Source of the DNA: G965230615 sp965230615
GTDB lineage: Bacteria; Pseudomonadota; Gammaproteobacteria; HTCC5015
Length of the DNA: 64,000 nucleotides
Direction of reading: 5' to 3'
NCBI GenBank assembly: GCA_965230615.1
Contig: OZ246012.1
Span: 3,038,001-3,102,000, forward strand
Shown here: one piece after another, positions 57,559-64,000 of the stretch
How the letters are laid out: each line of letters opens with the position of its first letter
Position numbering within the stretch: the first letter of the stretch is position 1
Translations under genes and position numbers: made by a program
Notes under the pieces: model-generated
Told to the model about the DNA's origin: nothing
Seen by the model: only the letters and a program-made list of their open reading frames with translations
Databases searched by the model: none

Positions 57559-58064
57559 CCCAACGACAGAAGAGCAACACCTATTACAAGATAACTATGA
57601 TCTGGTGGTTGTGCTGTTGGATGCGGGTGCACGCTACGGAGAAATTGAAAACATTAAGTGAGGCAGAATTAATTTTAAAGAAAAAACAATTAATCTTTGG
57701 CGAGATAAAGTTAGAAACGAATCAATAATTTATATGACTACTCATGTTTATTAAATATTAAAACGACGATACGAAAATAAAAAAATGATTACGTTATTTA
57801 ATAATAACAAGGATGGACCAGGAGGGTATTTTGCTGGTGCTATCAAAAAAGCATTTAATCGGGCAGGATTAAAAGGTTTCAGAATACATGATTTAAGACA
57901 TACTTACGCGAGTAGGATCATACAAAACGGCTTAGACACTATACAGTGTCAAAGAAATTTTAGACCATGTTGATATACAAACAACTCAACGATATGCACA
58001 TTTGGAAAGAAAAGATGTGACTCGTAGGGCTAGAGACATAATGGAAGGTTTGGCTCCAAAGTAA
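57479..58064 (+). pseudogene. Decayed tyrosine recombinase (integrase) catalytic domain
   Basis: The frame encodes a tyrosine-recombinase catalytic domain: first catalytic Arg in DAGARYGEIENIK, HDLRHTYASRI (HxxR), then VKEILDHVDIQTTQRYAHL with the nucleophile Tyr. It has a TGA (57659-57661, where Trp is likely) and a further in-frame stop near 57752. A one-base insertion near 57937 shifts the last part. The N-terminal arm-binding domain is not evident. The gene is non-functional and marks an integrated element. Confidence 0.8.
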
Positions 58065-58151
58065 TTGATAGGTAGTAAAATTAAATTACAACAGGGAATT
58101 TGTTGTAGGTATAATACTGTACCAATATTTTATATGGTGATTATTTTGCCT

Positions 58152-58826
58152 ATGAACGACGAGTTATTGAGCAGGCTTTATAACCATGAAGACGGTTTTG
58201 TTGAAAGAAAGCCTGAAAATTGTAATGACCGTGAACTTAGAAAAGAGTTTGTAGCGTTTGCAAACTCTGTGCCAGAGGGTTCATACGGTGTTATTTTTTT
58301 GGGTGTTGCAGATTCAGGTGAGCCATTGGGTGTGCAAAATCCAGATGAGCGCCAAAAACGTTTAAGGCGAGTAGCAGAAAATGATTGTTATCCGCCAATA
58401 CCGATTCAAATGTACGTGTTAGAAAATGATGGTCATTACTTTATAGCCGTTGTAATTGAACACAGTGTAAATAAACCACATTTCGCTGGTCCTGCTTATG
58501 TAAGGACTGGCTCGGAGTGTGTTAATGCTACACCAGAACAATATGAAGCGCTTATTAATAGTAGAAACGACAAGTGTAGATTTATTGAAAATAATAAAGG
58601 GTTAATATTTACAGTTATTGTAATCAACAAAAAATTGGGCAGTACCAAGCAAGTTGGTCGATGTCGTGCATCCCATGAATGTAGTGTAGAAGAATGTAAT
58701 CAGCACTTTATACGTTTACGTGATATAGGCTCGTGGCAAAGTTTTTCTGAACCGTTGGAAAACGTTGAAATATCTCGGGATGAAGAAAAGTATAGACCGA
58801 TGTTGATTGTGCAAGCTAAATCATAG
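58152..58826 (+). CDS. AlbA_2 (Schlafen-like) domain protein
   Basis: A 224-residue protein from ATG 58152. The first 130 residues match the AlbA_2/Schlafen-type domain: FVERKPENCNDRELRKEFVAFANSVPEG and IFLGVADSGEPLGVQ, with AGPAYVRTGSECVNAT. This domain appears in regulators and in several defence-related proteins. The C-terminal part is unmatched and has a cluster of cysteines and histidines (CRASHECSVEECNQH). It is 16 bases upstream of the PD-(D/E)XK-like gene, so they form an operon. Confidence 0.75.
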   Translation: MNDELLSRLYNHEDGFVERKPENCNDRELRKEFVAFANSVPEGSYGVIFLGVADSGEPLGVQNPDERQKRLRRVAENDCYPPIPIQMYVLENDGHYFIAVVIEHSVNKPHFAGPAYVRTGSECVNATPEQYEALINSRNDKCRFIENNKGLIFTVIVINKKLGSTKQVGRCRASHECSVEECNQHFIRLRDIGSWQSFSEPLENVEISRDEEKYRPMLIVQAKS

Positions 58827-58842
58827 TGTTGCTAGATAAGAA

Positions 58843-59289
58843 ATGGCATACAGAGACTCAGCATCGTTTGGCAAAAGGCAGGAATATGTTGTTATTGCTG
58901 AACTTTTAAAAAGAGGGTTTGATGTATATATCACTCTTGTCGATGATCAAGGTATCGATTGTATTATCAGGAAAGATGAAGATACTTATATTGATATCCA
59001 AATAAAAGCGCGATCAAAATCAGCGCAGCAATGGAATTTTTTTGCTGCAATGACGATTGAGCCAAGAAAGAATTATTATTTCATTTTTTATCTTGAAAAG
59101 AATGATACTTTTTGGGTTCTACCATCCACTGATGTAATAAAATTAGGTAGTACAAATAAAAGTGGAAAACATGCGGGTAAGCATCATCTCACTTTACCAA
59201 AATCTACAACGACTGATAAAGCAAATCGATTTTTAAAATATAAGGGGGATAATGGATTTGATACGTTGAATGAATATAAAGTAACCTAA
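58843..59289 (+). CDS. PD-(D/E)XK-like nuclease candidate
   Basis: A 148-residue protein with a restriction-endonuclease-like core: FGKRQEYVVIAELLKRGFDVY, then DDQGIDCIIR and IDIQIKAR, giving the Asp and Q-x-K positions of the fold. It resembles DUF4365-type proteins. The C-terminal NRFLKYKGDNGFDTLNEYK is unassigned. With the upstream AlbA_2 gene it could act as a two-gene defence or regulatory unit (inference). Confidence 0.65.
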   Translation: MAYRDSASFGKRQEYVVIAELLKRGFDVYITLVDDQGIDCIIRKDEDTYIDIQIKARSKSAQQWNFFAAMTIEPRKNYYFIFYLEKNDTFWVLPSTDVIKLGSTNKSGKHAGKHHLTLPKSTTTDKANRFLKYKGDNGFDTLNEYKVT

Positions 59290-59312
59290 TTCGATTAATG
59301 GTGTAAATAATT

Positions 59313-59470
59313 AAATGTGGTTGTTCCAACCACATTTAGTTGTTTATACAACTTTGTGGTGTTGTAAACACCACAAAGTTACACAAAGACTGCTTTGTTT
59401 TTATTTAGTAATAATGCTATTAAATTTATCTCACGATTTTGGGGTTTTAAAAAACCCCAAGAATCGCGAG
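59313..59470. other. Cluster of hairpins between operons
   Basis: Four or five inverted repeats fall in 158 bases. AAATGTGGTTG/CAACCACATTT is at 59313-59323/59327-59337, AGTTGT/ACAACT follows, and AACTTTGTGGTGT/ACACCACAAAGTT is at 59350-59362/59368-59380. ACAAAG/CTTTGT is followed by TTTTT near 59398, and a long imperfect stem around GGGGTTTT/AAAACCCC lies at 59430-59470. Some could terminate the convergent genes; the number is more than termination needs. Confidence 0.6.
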
Positions 59471-59603
59471 AATACATATATCACTTTGGGTGAATTTTTG
59501 TAGGAGTATAAGTGTAGTTGTTTTTTATATATAAAAAAAAGAAGATGTTAGCCCCGTTTCTAATCAAACTATTAGGGTGATATGGGGAATAAATTTTTTG
59601 AAA

Positions 59604-61907
59604 TTAAAGTTCTGATATTTCTTTCATCGATTTTAAATGCTCACTATCAATATTTTCAATACACTTAAAAACATCTTCGACAATATTTGAACTCTCTGCC
59701 ATTACGTGATCTGAGTAATCTTCATTCATTAAAGCTGGTAGAGAATGTGAGTATTTGTTGATATAAAAATAAACTTTATCTGATAGGGTTTTATCGTTAA
59801 TCCCCTGCTCCATTTTTTTCTTTAGTGTAGATCGTTTGGATTTTTTTGGAAACTTAAAATCGAGAATGGATTCTAGTAATCTTCGTGATAAGTTAGCAGT
59901 TAAGTAATGCTCATCAATTGATGGGGTTTTGGAATCTTTTAATTGGTATAAACGACAAAATAGATAATGATACTCAGAATCGTATTTGACTAGGCTTTCG
60001 TGTGCTTTAACAATATTGGCGCTTCTGGGTGATGATGAGGTTGTTTCTATTGCATAGGGATTAAAGCACCCTTCGGGTTTTGTGTTTGAGTTTTCTTGAA
60101 TGCGTTCTTCACCCATCCACTCTTTAACCATTTTAAAGAAGTTAAAATTATGTGTAAAAACAAAAACCTGTTTTGCTATTGAGCAATGTTGACGTAAGTA
60201 TAACGAAGCATGTAACAAACAGTTTGAATCAAAACTGGAAACGGGATCATCAATGACAGCGATAGTATCATCGATTTTGTTTCCTTGTTCTTTTAGCTTG
60301 ATAATAAAATATATAAAAGCAATCGCCGTTTTTTCACCTTGACTAAGGTATTTAGTATGATTGCCGGAGTTGTTTCTGATGATTTCATAACCACCTAAAT
60401 CTTTATTAAAAACCAAAGATATGTCTTCTCGGCCTAAAAATTTATGAAGTGAATCATTGAATTCGTCGGCACCTATTGTTTCATTGGATAAAGAATCTTC
60501 TATTTTCTTTATCTCTGTTTCGAATGCCAGTATTTCTTTTGCCCTATTCGATGAATCTGCTTGGATTTTATCGAAAGTTTCGAGCTTGGTAAAATAATCA
60601 TATTGATTAATTTGTGTTGTGGTGTAATGTAACTCCAAAATTTCTTTATTTGTTTTTGTTACTTCGGCAAAGTTGTCGCTTTTGTCGTTGTGGGATTTAA
60701 TGATGGAGCCAAGTTTTTCGATTAACTTATTATGTGATGTTATTAATTCTTCATTAACATCGTTTATTAATAAATCGGTATTGAAAGGATTTTCAGTTTT
60801 TGATGTTAGGTTTTCATGCCAATTTTTTATAATTTGATTGATTTCATTAGTTGAATTAATTAACTTGGCTTTGTTAGCTAAATATTCTTCTCGTAATTCT
60901 TCATATAGTGAACTTTCGGTAGGTAAGTCGTTGTATTCTATATATCTGCCAGAAAGCCACTGATCTGCTTTTTGCAATTTTTCTTTGAACAACTCAAACT
61001 CATTACTAAAATGATTTTCGATTTCTTCTAGTCTTTCGTGGGAAATTGTGTTTCCACAAAATTCGCACTGGTCACTGTCGTGGGTTTTATGTAACTCTTT
61101 ACCTGTTAACACCCAAGATTGGATATCTGGCTTATCCAGTAATCGTTGAATTGTTTTAGTGGTGATTTTGGTTTTTAATAAATCATCAAGACGGGATTTT
61201 GCTTCTATTAGTTTATCGGAATCAACGGGATTAAATTTAGTTTCAATCTTAGGGAGAAATAATGGTTTAGCTGCCTGTGTAACTTCTAGCCTTTTCTCTT
61301 CATTGAGTTCTGAATCAAGATTTTGTATATTGCTTTTGTTTTTGTTTATAAAGCTAAAGAGTTTGTCTCTGTTGTAATTAAAATAGTAAGTATCACTGGT
61401 ATCCAGTGTTTGAAATTGGACTTTTATGTTTTTAGCAGCATTACTTAAAAATTTTTTATTTTCATTCAGAAGATTAGTTATCTGGCCTTTCTCGGTTTTC
61501 TGTATTTCGGCTAGTGTTTGGGATTCTGATTTTAATTTATTCAGTTTTTCGATATCCGCTATTTTTTCTTCGGATATTAATAAAATACTTTTTGCATATT
61601 CATCCCAGTTGATATGTGACTCAACAAAATCTTCGTCAAAGACTCGGACGTTATCAGTTATGTCTGATAGATTTTCATGTGTGATTAGTTGCCCATCAGT
61701 TAATGATATTTTGAATTCGGGGTTAGGGAATTTATCTGGATTCGGTAAGGTTTTGTCTTCTAATGAATGAAATAACGTGGCTAATGTGGTTTTGCCACTA
61801 CCATTCCACCCGTATAACAGGTTGAATTTAGAAAAATCGGGGACATCGTCTTTTGAGTATTGACGGAATATCCCGAGGTTTTGAAGTTTTTCTATGTTTT
61901 TAATCAA
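59604..61907 (-). CDS. RloC-like AAA_13 ATPase, candidate anticodon nuclease
   Basis: A 767-residue protein from TTG 61907, where AGGGAAG lies upstream and the family-like MIKNIEKLQNLGIFRQY begins; the ATG at 61958 would add 17 residues. Counting from 61958: Walker A GWNGSGKT (Lys56), a coiled region with the CxxC of CEFCG (298-301) like a zinc hook, signature LSQGEK (538-543), Walker B VIDDP, and His603 in FTHNFN. The C-terminus has R692-E696 (RRLLE) and H738 (NKYSH), matching the Arg-Glu-His order of PrrC/RloC tRNA nucleases. It would cleave tRNA anticodons when triggered, as RloC does. Confidence in the nuclease assignment is moderate. Confidence 0.8.
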   Translation of the reverse strand: MIKNIEKLQNLGIFRQYSKDDVPDFSKFNLLYGWNGSGKTTLATLFHSLEDKTLPNPDKFPNPEFKISLTDGQLITHENLSDITDNVRVFDEDFVESHINWDEYAKSILLISEEKIADIEKLNKLKSESQTLAEIQKTEKGQITNLLNENKKFLSNAAKNIKVQFQTLDTSDTYYFNYNRDKLFSFINKNKSNIQNLDSELNEEKRLEVTQAAKPLFLPKIETKFNPVDSDKLIEAKSRLDDLLKTKITTKTIQRLLDKPDIQSWVLTGKELHKTHDSDQCEFCGNTISHERLEEIENHFSNEFELFKEKLQKADQWLSGRYIEYNDLPTESSLYEELREEYLANKAKLINSTNEINQIIKNWHENLTSKTENPFNTDLLINDVNEELITSHNKLIEKLGSIIKSHNDKSDNFAEVTKTNKEILELHYTTTQINQYDYFTKLETFDKIQADSSNRAKEILAFETEIKKIEDSLSNETIGADEFNDSLHKFLGREDISLVFNKDLGGYEIIRNNSGNHTKYLSQGEKTAIAFIYFIIKLKEQGNKIDDTIAVIDDPVSSFDSNCLLHASLYLRQHCSIAKQVFVFTHNFNFFKMVKEWMGEERIQENSNTKPEGCFNPYAIETTSSSPRSANIVKAHESLVKYDSEYHYLFCRLYQLKDSKTPSIDEHYLTANLSRRLLESILDFKFPKKSKRSTLKKKMEQGINDKTLSDKVYFYINKYSHSLPALMNEDYSDHVMAESSNIVEDVFKCIENIDSEHLKSMKEISEL

Positions 61908-62101
61908 TAATTCTTCCCTGTAGTTAACTACACGAATTTCGTTACGACGTGGGAACACTGGAAGGACGTGGACTTTTTTACTTACATTACCCCCGATATA
62001 AAAGTTTATCCTAGTTTACTAGGTTGTAGGTGTCGACCAAATCGGTAAGACCTACAAAAACTCGAGTCAGTAACACCGTAACTGCTTGATTTTAGTGGGG
62101 A

Positions 62102-62178
62102 TGGTGGGTCTGGTAGGACTTGAACCTACGACCAATCGATTATGAGTCGACTGCTCTAACCAACTGAGCTACAGACCC
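62102..62178 (-). tRNA. tRNA-Ile2 (anticodon CAT, lysidine-modified)
   Basis: A 77-base cloverleaf with acceptor GGGTCTG/CAGACCC, D arm TAGCTCAGTTGGTTAGAGCA, anticodon stem/loop around CTCATAATC, T arm with GGTTCAAGTCC, and encoded CCA. The sequence pattern matches tRNA-Ile with CAT rather than an elongator Met; TilS would modify C34. It lies downstream of rpoD on the same strand and at the right edge of the accessory island. Confidence 0.92.
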
Positions 62179-62210
62179 CCTTAGACTAACTTTTCCTATC
62201 TTACTACATG

Positions 62211-62259
62211 GCCCCGGTCATTATGAGTCGACTGCTCTAACCAGCTGAGCTACGGGCCC
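62211..62259 (-). pseudogene. Truncated tRNA-Ile2 copy
   Basis: On the minus strand the 5' half of a tRNA (GGGCCCGTAGCTCAGCTGG and on to CTCATAAT) is clear, closely like the intact tRNA-Ile2. After the anticodon the sequence changes to GACCGGGGCC and the T arm and 3' acceptor end are missing. It may be the residue of a tandem tRNA after deletion or an integration/excision event. Confidence 0.7.
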
Positions 62260-62494
62260 CTGAGGTTGCACGGAGTTTTAAAAAAGGCTGGGAGCCTTCC
62301 GCAAGCACTCCGCAGTGCTTTGTAAAAACGTTTTTTTATACTTCTGGATTCCCGCTTCGGGCATCCTGCTTCACGCTCGACTTTTTGTGCCTGACAAAGT
62401 CACCCTCGTTCATCTGTGAACTTGTACCTCCTGCATCCGGGGAATGACAGGGTGTGTGTGCCTTGGCTTGCTGCGGAAAACGGTGTACTTAAAC
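62260..62494. other. Intergenic region with a possible repeat element
   Basis: About 235 bases between rpoD and the tRNA pseudogene. It contains CTGGATTCCCGCTTCGGGC and later GGGGAATGACAGGG, a pair that resembles the inverted ends of common intergenic repeats, but only one copy is present in this window. A 73-codon plus-strand frame (62416-62637) has no support. Confidence 0.4.
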
Positions 62495-62523
62495 CAAAAA
62501 GCGCTCCCCGTACGAGGAGCGCC
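62495..62523 (-). terminator. rpoD terminator
   Basis: GCGCTCC (62501-62507) pairs with GGAGCGC (62516-62522), extended by one or two pairs. On the minus strand a TTTTT run (62496-62500) follows. It is 52 bases after the rpoD stop. Confidence 0.92.
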
Positions 62524-62574
62524 ATCATAATTGCACCAGTCCGCTTTGGCAATAATCCTTGTTTATTATTTGTG

Positions 62575-64000
62575 TTATTCGTTATCCAAGAAGCTGCGCA
62601 GGCGCTCAGAGCGCGATGGATGACGCAGTTTTCTTAAGGCTTTTGCTTCAATCTGGCGAATACGCTCACGAGTAACATCAAACTGCTTACCCACTTCTTC
62701 AAGTGTGTGGTCAGTATTCATATCAATACCAAAACGCATACGCAGGACTTTCGCTTCGCGTGGTGTTAAGCCAGAGAGGACTTCACGCGTCGCTTCAGAT
62801 AAGCCTTCGCCAAGCGCGGAGTCGATCGGTGACATCACATTAATGTCTTCAATAAAGTCGCCAAGGTGTGAGTCTTCATCATCACCGATGGGTGTTTCCA
62901 TGGAAATCGGCTCTTTGGCAATCTTCATGACTTTGCGAATCTTGTCTTCCGGCATTTCCATTTTTTCGGCGAGCTCTTCCGGTGTCGCTTCGCGGCCCAT
63001 TTCCTGCAAAATTTGACGCGAGATACGGTTGAGCTTGTTGATGGTCTCAATCATATGGACCGGAATACGAATCGTTCTGGCTTGGTCGGCGATAGAGCGG
63101 GTAATCGCCTGACGAATCCACCAGGTCGCATAGGTAGAGAACTTATAACCACGACGATATTCAAACTTATCAACCGCTTTCATGAGGCCGATATTACCTT
63201 CTTGAATGAGATCAAGGAACTGCAGGCCACGGTTGGTGTATTTTTTCGCAATTGAGATCACCAAGCGTAAGTTTGCCTCAACCATTTCTTTCTTGGCGCG
63301 ACGCGCTTTCGCTTCGCCAATAGACATCTGGCGATTGATCTCTTTAATATCACTGATTTTCAGGCTGGATTCCTGTTCGATTTCGATCAGCATTTTTTGC
63401 CAAGCTTCGATTTCGCCTTGGAATTTTTTCAGCGCTTCAGCATAGCTGCCGCCTGATTTAATTTGTTCTTTCAGCCAGCCCGCGTCGGTTTCTTTATTCG
63501 GGAAGCTATCAATAAAGGTTTTACGTGGCATTTTGCATTGCTTAACACAAATTGCCATGATCTCGCGCTCGTAGCTACGAATTCGGGCAACGACTTCGCG
63601 AAGCCTATAGGCAAGGCTGTCGATAAACGGTGCGGAGTAACGAAACTCCAAAAACTTCTCGCCCATTTGATCGCGGCTTTTCTGGTTATTGGTAAATAAG
63701 CCACGCTTACGCATAGACTTACTGTAGAGTGTGCGCAGCTCGTCAATTTTGGCTTTAACTTCTTCAGGATCTGGGCCGGTGTCGAGTACGGTTTCTTCTT
63801 CGTCATCGTCACCGTCTTCCGCATCTGCTTCATCGTCACTCTCAGATGAGTCGTTATCTGCTTCAATATTGGCCGGTGGTTGCGGTATCGGCGGATCGAT
63901 TTCATCATCAGTGCGGGCAAAGCCTGAAATAAAGTCATTCAGACGTGCTTCGCCTTCTAGATAGCGGTCGAAGTTAGTCAATACAGTCGCGATTGACTGT
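62575..64000 (-). CDS. rpoD: RNA polymerase sigma factor RpoD, partial
   Basis: Primary sigma factor, with the 5' end cut by the window edge: the frame stays open through 64000, so the TTG at 63981 is not the start. Visible parts: end of region 1.1, an acidic stretch (DNDSSESDDEADAEDGDDDEE), the large non-conserved region, region 2 (RLVISIAKKYTNRGLQFLDL, DKFEYRRGYKFSTYATWWIR), region 3, and region 4 (LEEVGKQFDVTRERIRQIE) ending LRSFLDNE. Length and motifs fit a group 1 sigma factor. Confidence 0.97.
   Translation of the reverse strand, partial: QSIATVLTNFDRYLEGEARLNDFISGFARTDDEIDPPIPQPPANIEADNDSSESDDEADAEDGDDDEEETVLDTGPDPEEVKAKIDELRTLYSKSMRKRGLFTNNQKSRDQMGEKFLEFRYSAPFIDSLAYRLREVVARIRSYEREIMAICVKQCKMPRKTFIDSFPNKETDAGWLKEQIKSGGSYAEALKKFQGEIEAWQKMLIEIEQESSLKISDIKEINRQMSIGEAKARRAKKEMVEANLRLVISIAKKYTNRGLQFLDLIQEGNIGLMKAVDKFEYRRGYKFSTYATWWIRQAITRSIADQARTIRIPVHMIETINKLNRISRQILQEMGREATPEELAEKMEMPEDKIRKVMKIAKEPISMETPIGDDEDSHLGDFIEDINVMSPIDSALGEGLSEATREVLSGLTPREAKVLRMRFGIDMNTDHTLEEVGKQFDVTRERIRQIEAKALRKLRHPSRSERLRSFLDNE

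Noticed and set aside
63731..63964. Ser-rich frame opposite rpoD
   Set aside because: Shadow of the acidic region of RpoD on the opposite strand.

Overview
The window reads as chromosome from a marine-type gammaproteobacterium, probably near Cellvibrionales/Pseudomonadales. The signs are a his cluster running into tatABC (compare hisIE-tatABC in Pseudomonas), a CIO-type cytochrome bd oxidase, a group 1 RpoD with its acidic non-conserved region, and secreted sulfatases with proline-rich linkers and binding modules. The taxonomic placement is inference; no rRNA gene is present.

Region by region. (1) 0.1-5.9 kb: hisB-hisH-hisA-hisF-hisE-tatA-tatB-tatC, then gpmA, which appears to start at ATT, followed by a structured stretch and a strong terminator. 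hisI is not in the cluster. (2) 6.0-11 kb: a histidine kinase/response regulator pair, a receiver domain fused to a membrane anchor and extracytoplasmic domain, and a lipoprotein beside a perfect CRP-type palindrome. (3) 11.3-18.4 kb: cioAB, then a tightly packed four-gene operon (ATP-grasp enzyme, OlsF-like bifunctional acyltransferase, DinB-like protein, NRDE/TANGO2 protein). (4) 18.4-25.2 kb: two tandem secreted paralogues, one with runs of 36, 36 and 52 consecutive prolines, then an unknown anchored protein and a CxxCH protein. (5) 25.7-39.2 kb: mixed genes, including an orphan condensation domain with a damaged active site, DUF808, a Tat-exported PhoD-like phosphatase, LOG, a LysE-type exporter, endonuclease I with PPC domains, a tautomerase, an alpha/beta hydrolase, YaiI, a purple-acid-phosphatase-like lipoprotein and a sulfatase. 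(6) 39.2-49.3 kb: two lipoproteins (one a 12-repeat propeller), a MarR regulator, YkgJ, a large modular sulfatase, a DUF99 gene broken by one amber codon, and a flavodoxin-like protein.

(7) 49.9-62.1 kb is an accessory, visibly decayed island ending beside a tRNA-Ile2 gene. It holds a BrnT/BrnA toxin-antitoxin pair with an extra small antitoxin-like ORF, two divergent XRE regulators around a 17-bp palindrome, the 3' relic of another XRE gene, a relaxase relic, three surface proteins sharing an IPL-transmembrane-basic C-terminal tail, a tyrosine integrase relic, an AlbA_2 gene paired with a PD-(D/E)XK-like gene, a cluster of hairpins, and an RloC-like anticodon nuclease candidate. A truncated second tRNA-Ile2 lies next to the intact one. 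(8) 62.5-64 kb: terminator and most of rpoD, whose 5' end is outside the window.

How parts may work together: TatABC could export the PhoD-like phosphatase (twin-arginine signal). The sulfatases, the phosphatases, endonuclease I and the proline-linked modular proteins fit scavenging of sulfated polysaccharides, phosphate esters and DNA outside the cytoplasm. The best candidates for something new are the AlbA_2/nuclease pair with its hairpins and RloC-like neighbour, the IPL-tail protein trio, the ATP-grasp/OlsF-like operon, and the receiver-transmembrane protein.
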